Assembly: GCF_014633365.1 (NCBI RefSeq)
Contig: NC_068344.1
Span: forward strand, 36,330,670 to 36,394,669
Source of the DNA: Diospyros lotus
Taxonomy: Eukaryota; Streptophyta; Magnoliopsida; Ericales; Ebenaceae
Reading direction: 5' to 3'
Length of the DNA stretch: 64,000 bases
Position 1 is the first letter of the stretch; each line of letters begins with the position of its first letter. Below the pieces are notes generated by a model that worked only from the letters and a program-made list of their open reading frames with translations, searched no databases and was not told where the DNA came from. Below, in pieces: positions 1 through 13,479 of this stretch. Made by a program: the position numbers and the translations under genes.

Positions 1-3000
1 GTGGGCAATATAGACCCATAGAAAGACCCATGGAATACATCAGTTTGCAGGATAATTTCGTTCTTGAGCTTCTCATCGGTATCTTTTTGTAAAAGTGGGA
101 TTAGTCTAATCCGTTGCCTGCTTCTTCTTGAATGAACTGGGATTAGGTTGGCACTAAGCTGCTAATTGCATTCATGTGATTATTTCTTTCTTTCATGGAA
201 TGTCAAATTATGGCTTTGTGTGAATGCGAGTGTGAGTTTCTTTGTGGTCTTCCTTAAGAATTTAGTTTATTCTGTCTGTACTGATTCTTCTTGAATATTA
301 TTTTCCTTTTTCTCCCCAAGAGATTCAGATAAGATGCATTGTCATGAATTGAATTGCCCTTTTTCTGTATTCTAATTATATCTGTATAATTGTTACATTT
401 CATCAGGAAAGGAAGGACTAATGTCAGACCTATCCATGAATGGAGAAACTTCTAGTGACACCAGAGCGGTGAGTGCTTGAAAACATTCATGCATAAAATA
501 TTATGCAAATGAGGTAGATTTGATGTTTAAATCCAGGGTATTAATGGTAAAATATTATTTGATGACAAGCCTTAGTAGCAACAATCTCCTTTATGACTAG
601 AAGGTCATAGATTCAAGGTTGAGAAACAGGGGTACTGGTGTGTATAAAAATGACCCTTTCCCAGCCTTTGCAAAGCTGGGAGCCTCATGCACTGTGCACA
701 CCCATTTTTTTTTTCCCCTTGAAGTCACCTCAGATTGGGGAATTTAGGTTTCATGTAGTGGTATGCATTCTATGAAGGGTCTAGATGTGGTTGAACTGGC
801 ATGCCATAACCCTTCAAGGTTGTGCATGCATTTTATGAGGACATGTTTATAGTTGTAACTCTTATTTGGGGAAGAATGTTGAGATTTCATTTAATTTGAC
901 TACATTTGAAGCTTGTCTCATGCCACCAATGTTACTTGTGAGTGTTGTGGAATATGGATAAAAGTATAATGTATTTACATGATATTATAAGATTAATTGA
1001 TGGTACCATTGAAAGTTGAAACTAAATGAATCTTAAGAGGAAAATATTTCTCTCCCTTATCCATGTAAGAGAGGTAGATCTGAAAAGTCTTTGACATTTT
1101 GGTCTTATTTGTTTGTAATGTAGACCCAGTTGCATATGCCTCTGGCAGGATAGTTTCATTCTTGAGCTTCCCATCATGCTTGTGGGAGATCTTGTAAGAG
1201 GGAGATTGGCAGAAACTGTTGCCTGCTTCTCCTTGAATGAATTACAAACAACATCTGAAATGAGGAGACACCACATAATTGATGACACTGTCATCAGTTA
1301 TCACTCCTAGCATTATTCTTATGGAATATCAAATTATGGCTTTGTGCAAGTGTAGTGTGAATTTCTTTGCGGTCTCTTCCTTAAGAGTTAAGAATCCAGT
1401 TTAGTCTATCCCCCCCAGTTCTTCTTGAATCTTATTTTCTTTTTTTCCCCCAATAAATTCATATCAGATCTATTGGCATGAACTGAATTGCCTTTTTTTT
1501 ATTTGTTGTCTATATTTTTCCTACATAATTGTTATTTTTTATGGAAGGACTAATATCAAACCTATCCATGAATGGAGAAATTTCAAATAACACTAGTACA
1601 GCAGTGAGTATGGGATAAAAGTTCATTATGCATGAACCATACATCTCATAGCCCTTCAATGTGGTGCATCCATTTTATGAGGACTTGTTTAGTTGTTTAT
1701 ATAATTGTATCTATTCTGAGACCTCTTATTGCTGAAGACAGTTGGATTTCATTTAGCTGGACTACATGTGAGGTTTATCTCATGCTATCAATGTTATATG
1801 GGTTTGGATATGAGTGTTGGGTGTGGGTTTTGACCATGAATCGACATACTTAAATCCTCTATTTGAGGATATTGAAATATATATCTGGTAGTGAATGGGT
1901 AATATAGACACATTATGAATGGTAAGTATAATGTACTTGCATGATATTCTAAGATAAGTTGATGTTGTTTAGAAATATACTTGAAATTAAGTGAAACCTA
2001 AGAGAGAAATATTTATCTTTTACCCATGTTAGAGTTTTGAAATCTTTCTTCAGAATCAAACATGAGTTTAGTTTCTTCAACTATCTTAAAAATAGAGGAT
2101 CCAAATGTGCAGTTGTATTGTTGTTGGGCACTTATCCCATTCCCTTACCCTTATAATATCCATAAGCCCCCAGCATGCTATTAACTCATCTACCATATTG
2201 ACTAGCAATTCTTGGCATTTGATTTATATTCATCTCATTTTGATTTTAAAGTTTGATGTTCCAAGTTTGGAATATGCTCCTCAGGTTTGCTCCACTGCTA
2301 TGAGGACTGGAAGCCTTCTTTCCAGTCATGTCAGATTTTGCTCATCAGTGGATGACATTTTTGCCCGTCTGTTGACCTTGACTACTTCTGTAAGGGGTCG
2401 GTTCATTCATTTTATTGGTGAGTACCTTATTTCAACCATTTTTAGGTTATGTACGGCTAATAAGCATTGAGGTGAATACCTGAAATACATGTCGTATCTG
2501 TTGATATCGACCCTCTAACCATCTGTTGAAGTTATTTTCCCTAATATAATAGCTTCATCTGGTTCAATATGACTGCAGAGGAACTTGTCTATAGAGATAT
2601 CAACAGATGCTCTGAAGATTTAATGGATCCTTCTTCTGGACAACATTCAAGATGTTCAAGTTGCACCAACTGTAGAATTGTCTCTGATGGTTGTTCGTCT
2701 TCTTCAGGACCTTACAACACTAGTACCAGTGTTGGAATCCCTGAAAAAAGGGCATCAGATCTCAAGATAAGGTTACCTCTAAATTCAAGATTTGAAATTG
2801 TAGAAAACAATTGCTGTTTTCAAAGCATATTTAATTTTTCGAGGGCATAAGGAATCGCATTAAGATTTTCTCTATCTCTAGGTGATTACAGTCTATTCTA
2901 TGAATAAAATCAAGGGGCATACTCGCTTAACATCAATCTGGAATCATGACACTGTTGGCAATAGCTTCATTCTCAAGAAGAATGCAAATAGTTTTGGAAT

Positions 3001-6000
3001 TATAAGCAGTTCCATTGATTTTGGTTTCTCTTTTTCTTGTGTTGATGTGATTTATTGATTAAGCATCATTTGGGAATTTGCAAGTGTATAAATGGATGCA
3101 TGTTGCACATATATGGATCCTCTGAAGCTTAAACAGTGAACTGTGTATGTATGGTTGTCCACTATTTGATAATATGGAAACAACTTTCCTGCCTTAATAA
3201 ACTTCAAAATTTACCCAACATGAATATAGGCTGCAAAGTATGTTATGTATCGCATGTCTATTTTATTATCAACTATTCTTTTAAAATTTTGATTTGTCTT
3301 ACTATTTGCTCTTGATTTTAGGTTGATGCTCCCATTATTTGGTTTTAGACTTGCCTGGAGGCTAGCACTTTCTTCTTGGAAATTTTCTTTCTGCTTTATC
3401 AGATGCACCCAAGTTAAAGTTCGCAGGTGAAGGCATGCTTGTTATATGCTTTAGTTGCCATAGATAAGTCAGGCGTGGCGCCTTTCTGTTCTATTGAATG
3501 CTTAAATATCAATTCAGATCATACATCTTAGCAGTCCTATGTTTTAAATTTCTCATTAGCAGCTTGGGTTTGTAGAAAATTAATACTTATTCTTGCATAT
3601 TTAGTGTCATCTCTCGAGTTAGGAAAACTTTGCATGGTTCTTCAGATGATATTGGATGGTTGCAACACACTCCTGGAATGGCTCCTGTGGAGGATGGTTC
3701 TGCTAGGTTCCTAGAACTGTTGCATCATGTAAGGTACCAAATTTAAATTTGTGACTTTTTAGCAAATTTAGATTCGGCAATGAGCATTTCCTGTGGTGAT
3801 TATGATAATTACTGTTCTGTGGTGAATCTTTTGGATTTCATGCTTGAATTCTTCCCTCTAGGTTGAACCCGACCAACCTTCATTAACCTAACCTTCAGCA
3901 ACTGACCAGCCACACCCCCTTTATCTACCAAAAATACTAAACAAAACTTTTTATCAATATTTTTAATCATCATGTACTTCATCATTTGATAAAAAAAACG
4001 CAACATTTTTACCAAACATCATTTTCATTTTTGGTTTCAAAATTTTGAAAAAATGAAAACATTATTAAACACAATGTTTAGTTTCCATTTTTGTATGGAA
4101 AATGAAACTGAAGACAAAGCAAATTAATAACAAACGCAAAAAATGACTTTATTAGAACTGACTTCAAAATCAGACAACCCCAATATATTAACTTCATTTT
4201 TCAACTTATTCCAACAACAGTTCGAGGATCTCTTTTGATTTGAAGAACCTCTATATATAGCTGCTATGAATTTGAGTGTAGCTTATTTTCTTCTTCTCTC
4301 TTTTTTTTTTTGTTTTTTTAAAGGGGGTCTTTATATCATTGAATACCTATTTGTCATTTGTGTTAGTTTTCATAAATTGATATTCCCTTCCATTCTTTTG
4401 CTTCTCAGGAATGGAAATCACAATCTCCCAGACTCGTTTGTGTATCTTCTGATTCCAGGTAAAATAATTTTAATTGAACATTTGATTCTCCTCGTCAATT
4501 GATTTCTAATGTGTGATGACCAATTCATGTAAGTCGTTATTGTCAGGGCTTTTTAGCAATCATGGTCCCTTGTATTTTGTCGGCACCAAGAGATTTTTCT
4601 CCAAGATGGGTCTAGCATGCCATATTGCAAAAATCCACAGTGAGGTACGTGCATTCTGTGGCTATAATCATACGAGTAAAAAGTGGCTTTGGGAACATTG
4701 AAACTAATTCCTACCTCATGATAGTCGTGCTGTGTTTGTGTTCTCTTCTCTATATAATGATGTACTTTTTCCTTGTCTCATTTTGTTATTATCCCATAAA
4801 CCATTGTAAATCTTTGTGTTTTGTGAAGGCGTCTGTGGAGCATAATGCCTGGGAACTGAAGCTATATATTGAAGAGCTGTACTGGGGGTCCGGCAAACGT
4901 GTAATGCTGCTTGGGCACAGCAAAGGTGGAGTTGATGCTGCTGCTGCATTGTCAATTTACTGGGGTGATTTAAAGGACAAAGTTGCCGGCTTGGCACTAG
5001 TCCAGAGCCCATACGGTGGCACGCCTTTAGCTTCTGATATTCTTCGTGAAGGCCAGGTTGCCGACAAAGAAACCAGGAGGATCATGGAACTTATAATATG
5101 CAAGCTAATTAAGGTAATCCTTCCTCTGTATGTAGATGTCATAGTAGTATATGCAAGCTAAGTAAGGTAATCATTTTAATTTGGATGTTAGACTAGACAA
5201 ACCTATTTCATAGTTGTACATGTACTAAGAATGGAGGTGTACTGGAGAGGTCCTGGCCGAGAAAAACGATTAGCAAGGGAAATCATATCCTTAGAACTAG
5301 AAAGAGGAGAAAGGAAAAGGAGAGCCTTTATGCAAATGCAGATGGTTTCTCCCCTTGTTAGCAGAAAAAAATCGGAATAATAAAAGTACGAGTGTTATTT
5401 AGTTTGATATATTTTAAATACAATCAAAAATTCGATCAAATATTTGTCATACGGAAAATATTTGGGAGATATTTATTCATATTTAATACATTTTAACTAA
5501 ATAAATTTGATAATAAAAATTTGACATATTATATATATATATACACAAATATATTCTTGATAAACAAGTAAATAATTCATTAAACATAAAAATATAATTT
5601 TATATTTTCACCAATATTACAAAATAACAGAGAGAGATGAGAGGTATGTATGGGGATAGATGAATAATAATATTCATTAATATTTAATAAAAACAAAGGA
5701 GAGGTGGGTGAAAAGTGAGAAATTGAGAACTTTGTTAGGAGCATATATGTTTCTTTAGTGTATGAAGTCATCATGAGGCATTAGTCATAGCAATAATTAA
5801 AAAAAATATTTGGTCTGTTGCACATGGTCTTGTGGGAGTAGATAACGAATTTTTCAGTCAAATTTTTAAAAAACATTTGTCGATACATGTTTTATATTTT
5901 TTAAATTTAAAATATGAAAATTATTCTAAATATTTAAAAAATATGTGAGTATAATATTTTTAATAAAAATATAAAATAATTCACATATAATACGGGAATA

Positions 6001-7111
6001 ATTCGATAAATTATTATCAAGGATTTTTTTCATTAGAGACAAAATGTCCCCCCCCCCCCAAAAAAAAAAAAAGGAAAAAAAAAGTAGAATTGTTTCTTGT
6101 TGATTTTGGATGCAAGAGATACAAAATGTTCTTGTGGACAGACGACAAAACAATTTCGACAAGAGATAATGAAACAATAGAAACTTGTTAGGATGCGACT
6201 GAATTTAGTAACCAACCATTGTTAAGAACTGCAACTGTGAATAATGAGGTGATTTTAATAGGCGAAGCACTCTAAACTATGGAAAACTAGGAGGTGTAGT
6301 TTAGAGGTTTATCGAATGAGTGCCTTGGGAGGCCTGTTAAAGGGATTAGGGGGCTCTGCTAATTTTTAGGTGCGGTTGTTTGTTATCTGTTTTGTCCTTT
6401 CCTTGTCAATACAATTCGTCATTCTATGTCTCATAGAAAGCGAGCTAGAATTCATATATTTGACCCCATATAGTGAGACTAAGACTTGATATATTGTTGG
6501 TATTCTCAAGTCTAAGATTTTCAATGTCTTGAAAGAGTTCCTACAATATTGTGAAGTAAACTAATTGAATTATATCCCCCTTTTGTGATTAATTCCTTGA
6601 GAAATGAAACAAAATGGAATTGCAGGGCGACATACGGGCCCTGGAGGACTTGACGTACGAGAAGCGAAAGGAGTTCATAATGAAGAACAAGCTTCCCGAG
6701 GACATCCCTATTGTCTCCTTCCATTCTGAAGCCAGCTTCGGGCCAGAGGTGCTAGCCACAATGTCGCATATAGCGCACGCAGAGCTCCCATGCATCCCTT
6801 TCCCGAGCCTCCGCAGGCAAGCGGGGCACAGCGTGCCCGTGGTGGTTCCTGTCTCTGCTGCCCTCGCCGTGTGCGCGCTCCACCTGAGGCTCAGGTATGG
6901 CGAGAAGAGCGACGGGTTGGTGACGTGTCGCGATGCCGAAGTCCCGGGGTCGGTCGTTGTCCGGCCGGACCGGAAGCTTGATCACAGCTGGATGGTATAC
7001 TCCCCATGGAAGAAGGATGGAGATGAAGCTGATGCTTGTGAAATGTGTGAGGCTGTGTTGAGTCTGCTTGTAGAGCTTGGCAAGGCTAAAGCAGCTGGCC
7101 ACATTGTATAG
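1..7111 (+). CDS. alpha/beta-hydrolase (lipase-like), 3' nine exons
   Basis: A spliced gene whose 5' end is outside the window. I place exons at <1-78, 407-468, 2285-2417, 2579-2771, 3605-3733, 4409-4458, 4547-4644, 4829-5113 and 6626-7111. Every junction is GT-AG and all phases agree, giving one open frame to TAG at 7109-7111. The last five exons resemble a plant alpha/beta-hydrolase family of unknown substrate (Arabidopsis At2g44970-like, from memory). The nucleophile elbow G-H-S-K-G has its Ser codon at 4919. The likely acid is Asp in KSDGLV (6911) and the likely base is His in LDHSWMV (6983), so the triad looks complete. Pieces such as PGLFSNHGPLYFV and SPYGGTPLASDILREGQ fit the fold. The upstream exons (1-2771) are Ser/Cys-rich, poorly conserved and rest on splice phase only. 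The reaction and substrate are unknown; esterase or lipase activity is inferred from the fold. Confidence 0.85.
562..714 (+). mobile_element. Au-like SINE
   Basis: This stretch follows the plan of the plant Au SINE: 'acaagccttag' at the start, a degenerate tRNA-type B box in 'aggtcatagattcaag', then 'aatgaccctttccc', 'gggagcctcatgcactg' and a terminal T-run at 705-714. It lies in intron DNA of copy 1 of the duplication and is absent from copy 2, so it probably arrived after the duplication. A candidate imperfect target duplication (ttgatg/ttgaag) is weak. Confidence 0.7.
1141..1603 (+). pseudogene. second copy of two hydrolase exons, splice acceptor lost
   Basis: The copy of the first exon lies near 1151-1176 and the copy of the second exon at 1541-1603, which still ends in a good GTGAGT donor at 1604. 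The working copy begins after 'catttcatcag'. Here the matching bases read 'gttattttttatgg', with no AG acceptor, and the donor of the first exon copy is also changed. The copied exons are probably not used, although the reading frame of the second (an MEGLISNLSMNGE-like peptide) stays open. Confidence 0.6.
5114..6625 (+). other. last intron of the hydrolase gene, with homopolymer runs
   Basis: This 1.5-kb intron has a GTAATC donor and a TTGCAG acceptor. It is much more AT-rich than the flanking exons from about 5390 to 6010 and contains a C12 run (6048-6059) directly followed by A13. No coding potential or recognisable element termini were found in it. Confidence 0.6.
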
Positions 7112-8289
7112 CTGCTACTGCTAGTGCTACCTATCTTTAACATTAACCAACCACAATCATCTGTTTCAAATTTCTATTACAGAATGATTGATTTATTGAT
7201 GAATATTCTTCCAACTCGACCTGGTAGGAAATGAGCTATTTAAAATACCCACTGTGTAAAGATAGCATGATGAGAAAATGGAGTTGGCCAAATTCATATT
7301 TTTGTTTTTGTAATTTTATGTTTTTTTAATATGATCATTCAAATTTTTTGTTGTTTCGATGATATTCTTATACCTGAATTTTTTAGTCAATTTAATTCAT
7401 ATACTTCTAAGTTCTTTTTTTGTGACAATTTAAACTTTTCGTTATATTAAATACATTTCTATACTTATATTTTTAAGAAAATTTAATCCATGTACTTTGA
7501 CATATAAAAAAAAATGTTAACTTAACTCATTTCATTTTATTTCTTTATTTATGCATCAAAATATAGAAATTAAATTAATTAAAAAATGCAAGTATAAAGG
7601 TATAGTCGAAATAATGAAAAGTTTGAGTTGCCACACCAAAAAAATGTCAAAAAATAGAGATTAAATTGATTAAAAAATATATGTTCAAGAATATAATTGA
7701 AACAACGAAAAGTTCACTAATAGTTAAATTGATTCATCTCACTTTATCTTTTTTTTTTTTACACATCAAAATATAAAAGTTAAATTAGTTTGAAAATACA
7801 AGTATATGGATATAATTGAAATAACGAAAAATTTGAATTGATATATGAAAAAATATTAAAAAATAGAGATTAAATTAACTTAAAAATATAAATTTAAGAA
7901 TGTAATTAAAATAATAAAAAAATTAAGTAACCACACGAAAAAAAATATAAAAATATAAGGGTGAAAACATGAGTTTGGCCAAAGAGACGGAGACAAAACA
8001 TTTTAAAGGTACAAGATTTAGGGCAAGTGTAAATGTAAGTGTGGGCAAAGGAATTTTCTATCCATGGTCTCACAATTATTATCCTTGAATGTAACTAAAT
8101 AATCACTAATAATCACTCACTTATGACCCGAACTATTTGAATAACATGCCATAATGGTAAAGTATTTAGAGTTTTACATGGAGTATTAAAGTTTGAATCA
8201 ATGCAACGATTTGAAAGACATATTTATTGCTGGAAAACAACATTTAGTTAGAAAATAACAATAAAGTTGAAAGGTAACAATAACACTAA
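7112..8289. other. intergenic DNA downstream of the hydrolase gene
   Basis: This interval covers the probable 3' UTR and terminator of the hydrolase gene (7112 to about 7270), the family A element, and a further 300 AT-rich bases. I see no ORF or RNA gene here. Confidence 0.5.
7284..7982. mobile_element. MITE-like foldback element, family A, longest copy
   Basis: The left end 'ttggccaaattcatattt' is the inverted match of the right end 'aaacatgagtttggccaa'. The interior is AT-rich and self-complementary over much of its length, so a single strand could fold into a long hairpin. Related copies lie at 12625-13008, 21481-21833 and 22135-22495. No coding frame and no clean target duplication were found. 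The superfamily is not assigned. Confidence 0.6.
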
Positions 8290-8521
8290 GGGTGTATTTG
8301 ATAGAGGTGAAAAATGAGAATGGAATTTCAATTCTATGGAATTCCAATTCTCACCCCAACCCCTAAGAATTCTAATTCCTTGATTTTAAGAAAAATCTTT
8401 ACTTTTTGAACTAAGATGGAATTCGAATTTCATGGAATTGAAAAGCTGTTTGATAGAATTTCTTAAAATTTAGATGAAATTCGAATTCCACCCTCATTTT
8501 CCACTCTTATCAAACGCACCC
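8290..8521. mobile_element. Tourist-like MITE, 232 bp
   Basis: The ends are inverted repeats: 'gggtgtatttgatagaggtg' at the left, and at the right the complement of 'gggtgcgtttgataagagtg'. The element is flanked on both sides by TAA (8287-8289 and 8522-8524). A three-base TAA duplication with GGGTG termini fits PIF/Harbinger-derived Tourist MITEs. It has no coding capacity. Confidence 0.75.
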
Positions 8522-8524
8522 TAA

Positions 8525-10077
8525 AAAGTAAATTCTACATCGACTACACTAAATATCTAGTTTTGAGTGTGTATGAACTGTGATTGCATCTAAATTTACT
8601 TGGAGGGTATATCAGGGGAATGTCACTCATTTCTAAAAATTAGTCGAACAAAATTCAAACACCATGATGAATAAAAAAAAAAAATGGAAGATGATTCAAA
8701 TGCATAAACAAAGTACTAATTAGGCAAAGACTGCACTTGGTCATCCAATCTTAACCTTTAACTAGAAAAAGAAAGGGATGACCTTGTCGTGATGATGATG
8801 AGTGATGGGGTAGATGTCCCTTCTACATGGACCAGGGAGGGTGGTTTCCGTATGAGTTTGAGATGATGGGTCCCTTCTACGACCGAGATTTAGAACCAGA
8901 ACAGATCAAGGGACGGTGCAGATCAGGCCAACACGAGAGGGGCCTACGATGACACGGTGGGCCACTGAAACATGGAATAAATCAAGAGGGATCCAATTCC
9001 AAACACGAATGGTAGGAGGCCCACTGGTTCGTCCGTGCAACGGTACAGCTCCAATACACTGTGAGGCCCAAATCACTCGCCGGCCCACTAAGAATTCTCA
9101 CTTCGGTAAATTCACTCTAACTAGACTTTTTGTGATTTAGTTTATTTTTATGGTGTCCTGTGTGATTTAAATTTATCGTTTTGAGATTTTGGTTATTTTT
9201 ATAGTATTTTCCGTGCAAACCCTTTTATAGTTATCGATTCAAAAATATAAGGTGACCTTGCTTTTTGAGGGTAAAAAAGGTAGAGGAAATATCTCAAGTA
9301 ATATTCGATTATCAGGTGTTACGGCTCTAAAGTAACCCATACAATATTCTTAATAGAAGTTCAAACAACTTCCAATAAAAAAATATTTATACTTAAAACT
9401 AATAAAGATGGATAGATAGAGAATATCTAGAAGTTCAAGATAACTCTCTTTAACGAACTCAACAAAGTAATCTCGTAACTTCAAGAAAATAAGTGTCTTC
9501 CCACAAAAAAGGTTGCAGTGACAAGGCTTAGTCAATTATTTAACAAAAACACAAGCCTCCACAAAGTTGTAAGACTTTAAGTTTCAAACTAAGAGAACAT
9601 ACTCAATATAGATATAGTGTAAGTCATTTTCTATAAATCCACTTTTATTTACCTTTGACATTCTTGAATTCTCATGGTTTACGATTTTTGTTCTTTTTTT
9701 TTTTTTACTAAACACCCCTATTTTGTTAAAAGGATAAATATTTTGTCTTTTGTACCAAATTTAAACTATGACAAAGGAAAGTGAACCATATGAGTGTAGA
9801 ATACTATAAGCGAATCCATAACGTAATTGTGTTACCTTTTCATTTATTACATGAAATGTCTAATAAACCCTAACATTAGTTGTAAGGATCACAATGATCT
9901 AAATGTTGGGTTGGGTCTCCTCCTTTGTGGAGATGATCTATTAGTTTATATTTAATCATTAATTAAGTAAAATAAATCCCATATGAGTTAGACTCAAAAG
10001 ACCTAGGGCCATTTTTGTTTTAAAAAATATCAAGTATTAAAGGGTTTTAACCCTTTTTAATATGGCAGCTCTACATA
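8525..10077. other. intergenic, no gene found
   Basis: Mostly AT-rich. An island of ordinary base composition at about 8760-9100 has short frames on both strands but no recognisable protein, and is not in the repeat families seen elsewhere. It may be old regulatory DNA. The remainder shows nothing I can name. Confidence 0.4.
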
Positions 10078-10082
10078 CTAAG

Positions 10083-10929
10083 ATAATGTTTATTAATCAA
10101 GATATAAGATAAAAAATGTCAAATATAGAAAGCATTCTAAATATTTATTATTTTCAACATATTTATTAAATTTATTTAACATTTTTCGAAAAAACTCTCA
10201 CATGACTTTTATCTTACTTTTTACAAATAAATTTATCTGACCCCTCTTTAGATAAATTTATCTGATATTTTATAGATAAATCTAAATTACTCATATGTTT
10301 ATTGTAGGATAATTAATGTCATTTAATATATTTTTAAATTACCATATATTTTGACAATTTTTAAAATTTAAATGAAATTATTCATTTCACCAATTTTTAA
10401 AATTTAAATTTCTCTCTCTCTCTATATTATTATCTAATATAAATTCATTTCATTGATTTTTTAAATTATTTTATTCAATTTTATATTTTATTACCTATTA
10501 TGAAAATATGTTTTGATAATTTTTAATTATCTATTTGGAATTATTGTAATTCCACTAATAATTATTTCTACTTGCTAGTCTTTTTAAAATCTATTTTTGA
10601 ACATGAATTTAGAAAATAATTTTTTTTTAATTTTTATTTTTTGATAATTCACATTAATCATAAATTTGTTATTGATGTTTTAAATAAATTTTGTAATAGT
10701 AATATTTTGATAAAAAAAAAACCCCTTATCTTGGTACTTATCATATGCATTTAACAAACATATGGAAAAAAGTACAATTCTTAATGAATTCCAAAAAAAT
10801 TAACAATAAGTTTGATACAAATTTTGGAATGTTTCTCAATCTTATCTTGATAATTCCATATCTTGATCCAAAAAGTATTCTAACCTTATATTAATACTTC
10901 CTTATCTTACTCATTTTAACAAACGCTAT
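10083..10929. mobile_element. MITE-like element, family B, with CTAAG target duplication
   Basis: The left end 'ataatgtttattaa' mirrors the right end 'ttaacaaacgctat'. The five-base target duplication CTAAG is present at 10078-10082 and 10930-10934. The AT-rich interior carries no coding frame. Related elements lie at 15736-16023, 16920-17340 and 23460-23829. Confidence 0.65.
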
Positions 10930-12624
10930 CTAAGAAAAAAAAATAAGAAAAAAAGTGTAGAATTTGAAAAAAGATGTGCAATCCAATTTTGATCAAGAGG
11001 TTATATGGGGTTTGGTCTGTGGTCCAATTTGGTTGAAATTTGGTCAGCATGTTCAAAACACACGGCTCTATAATCTGAACGTTGGAGATCAGTTTTGGAG
11101 CTCTTTGTTAACATGTTTTTACAGTAGTTGTTGAGTTTCTATTCAGTAAAATCTTTTTTATTTTTTATTGCAGTTGTTTGGTTTCAAGAGTGATTATTCT
11201 TGAAAAGATATTGTTATGTGCCTCTAGTTATTGACAATTAGAGAAAAATTTCATGTATTTTCATTAAATGTTTAATAGTGAAAGTTTTTGATGAATTCCA
11301 ATCTTATAGTTTTTACTCCTCGTATTAAGGGATTTTTCAAGTAAAAATTTGGCGTTCTTATGATTGATTGATTAGTGCACTTATTTCATATTATTTTATA
11401 TCTGCTTGATTTAACTTCTACTATATTCATATAAGAATGGAGAGAACAAAATATTTGAGCATCTTTATATTAATTTATTGATTTGATGTGTTTTTCTCCT
11501 AACACTAAAATTAATATAAAGACATATTAGATATTTCACACCATAAGATTATCAATTCAGGCTATTTTATAGGATTAAATATATAGCATTATATCTGAAA
11601 AAATAACCCCAACTAGGAGGTATTATTTTAGGTGAAATTTACACAAAAAAATAAACAAACAAACCACACAAAGATCTCAAATGTTAGACTTAAATCACAT
11701 AAACATGCTAAATTCAAACAATGTGAAAAACTCTGTAAAAATGACTGGAACCAAGACATCAAGGCTGTAGGGAACTTACCCTACATGATAGGACAGGGTA
11801 ATAAGCGTACAAAGTCGCAGAAAAGGGAAAGAGAGCGACCATATATGCATCACATGGTTCAGAGATCAGGAGAAACAGAGTTCCACATGATCATGATGAG
11901 TGGTGTAGCACGAGAAGGGGAAGAAAAGGACGACAGGAGATGGAGACCACGATAAGACAGTGGTCCCGCGAAGCAGGATGAAACCTGGTTTGGATGAACA
12001 GTGGGAAAGCCCAACTGTGCTACGGTCCAGAAACAGTAAATTTGGGTAGGCCCAAATGGACCCCAGCCCATTAAATTCGCCCCTTCACCTTCACCATCTG
12101 TCGCTCTTCACAACACTCTACTGACCATATATATTTTATTTAATGCTGTGCCTCGCCCTTAAATGCACCCACCAAATTTGCAATCATGGCTCCAAGTAGT
12201 TTTTTTTTTTTATTGATCAATAAAGATACACAATAATAATAATAATATTAATATATGAATCCGATTGAATTGACTAAACATGTAACATTAAAAATCAATT
12301 TAATCAACAATAATAATAATAATAATAATAATATTATGTGAATCTGATTGGATTGGTCGACTAAACATGTAACATAAAAAATCGATTTGGTTAAGGAAGA
12401 ACAAGATTGATCGAATCTTCTAAAAAAGTGTTGTTAAATCCAAAAAATTAGTACGATTTAATAAGAAAAAAATTACATTTTTTTTAAATAAATACATCTA
12501 TAAAATATATCTCCATAGTATCTTGGTTCACTTTTCTAAATATTGAAGTTAACATTTTATTATTTTAAGTTATGATTATAGAAATTTATAAAAAAAAATG
12601 TAAAATCTTTTAAAGGAAAAAATA

Positions 12625-13008
12625 GTGGCCAAACTCATGTTTGTCTCTACTTTTTTTTTTTTTGAGGCCATTAAAACTTTTCTTTATTTCAATTATATCA
12701 TTAAACTTACATTTTTGAGTTAATTTAATATCTAGACTTTGACTCTTTTTTTTATGTGACAATATAAATTTTTTATTATTTTGATTACATTCTTGTACCT
12801 ACATTTTCAAATTAATTTAAACTCTATAGTTTGATGTGTAAAAAAAATAAAATTAAGTAAGATGAGTTAATTTAATTCTATTTTTTACACTTCAAAATAT
12901 AATAGTTAAATTGACTAAAAAATATAAGTATATATATATAATCCAAATAATAAAAATTTTCGATGATTACATAAAAAAATGATCAAAGTATAAAAATAAA
13001 AATATGAA
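12625..13008. repeat. MITE-like family A, shorter copy
   Basis: It begins with 'gtggccaaactcatgttt', matching the terminal repeat of the 7284-7982 element, and shares its interior landmarks: the 'gtgacaatataaa' type segment, 'acttgtac..acattttcaa' and 'ttgatgtgtaaaaaaaataaa'. The right end is degraded. Confidence 0.5.
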
Positions 13009-13479
13009 TTTAACTAGAAAAATGATAATGAAGATCGAAGAATAGTGAAAGAAGAGCGAGTATACACACACATATTATATATATGGGAAGCAAACATCCT
13101 CCCAATCATTGTCGGAATGTGTCCTGCAACTAAGCTTTGTACATACTAATATTGCACATTGCAACCCTATGGCCCATTTTTGTTGTAATAATTCCAATAT
13201 GTACATGCGTGTACATGAAAAGTCTTCTAGCTAATCTGTGTTTTTTTATTTTATATTGTTTTTAATATTACGGGTTGATGATAAATATATCGTATTTTGA
13301 AATATTTAATTAATTAATAAAATAATTTAAAAATTAAAAATAATGTATAATAAATATATTTTATCTAAAAATAATCTACACTTATTCCACCTTAATCATT
13401 GCTTGACAATTGATATATCACGGTGAAAATACCTACAAAAAAAAAAAAATAATTAGATAAATTTTGACATTTAAAAATT

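Larger units (their letters stand above)
1..2075 (+). repeat. diverged tandem duplication inside the hydrolase gene
   Basis: Roughly 1-1110 and 1111-2075 are two copies of one stretch. Matching landmarks are 'cttgagcttctcatc' near 63 and 'cttgagcttcccatc' near 1160, the 'ctatccatgaatggagaaa' exon near 429 and 1561, and 'ttttatgagga' near 831 and 1673. The offset falls from about 1100 to about 840 between landmarks because copy 1 holds extra DNA, including a SINE. Copy 1 contains the two exons used in my model (to 78 and 407-468). Copy 2 lies inside the 1.8-kb intron before exon 2285-2417. Confidence 0.8.

Noticed and set aside
4716..5142. Minus-strand ORFs opposite the hydrolase exon
   Set aside because: They are shadows of the exon with GHSKGG and show no domain.
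8906..9140. ORFs on both strands of the 8.9-9.1 kb island
   Set aside because: Both frames are short, match no family I know, and no splice context supports them.
11632..12071. ORFs of 107 and 70 residues
   Set aside because: They are low-complexity or basic frames in mixed sequence without any known motif.
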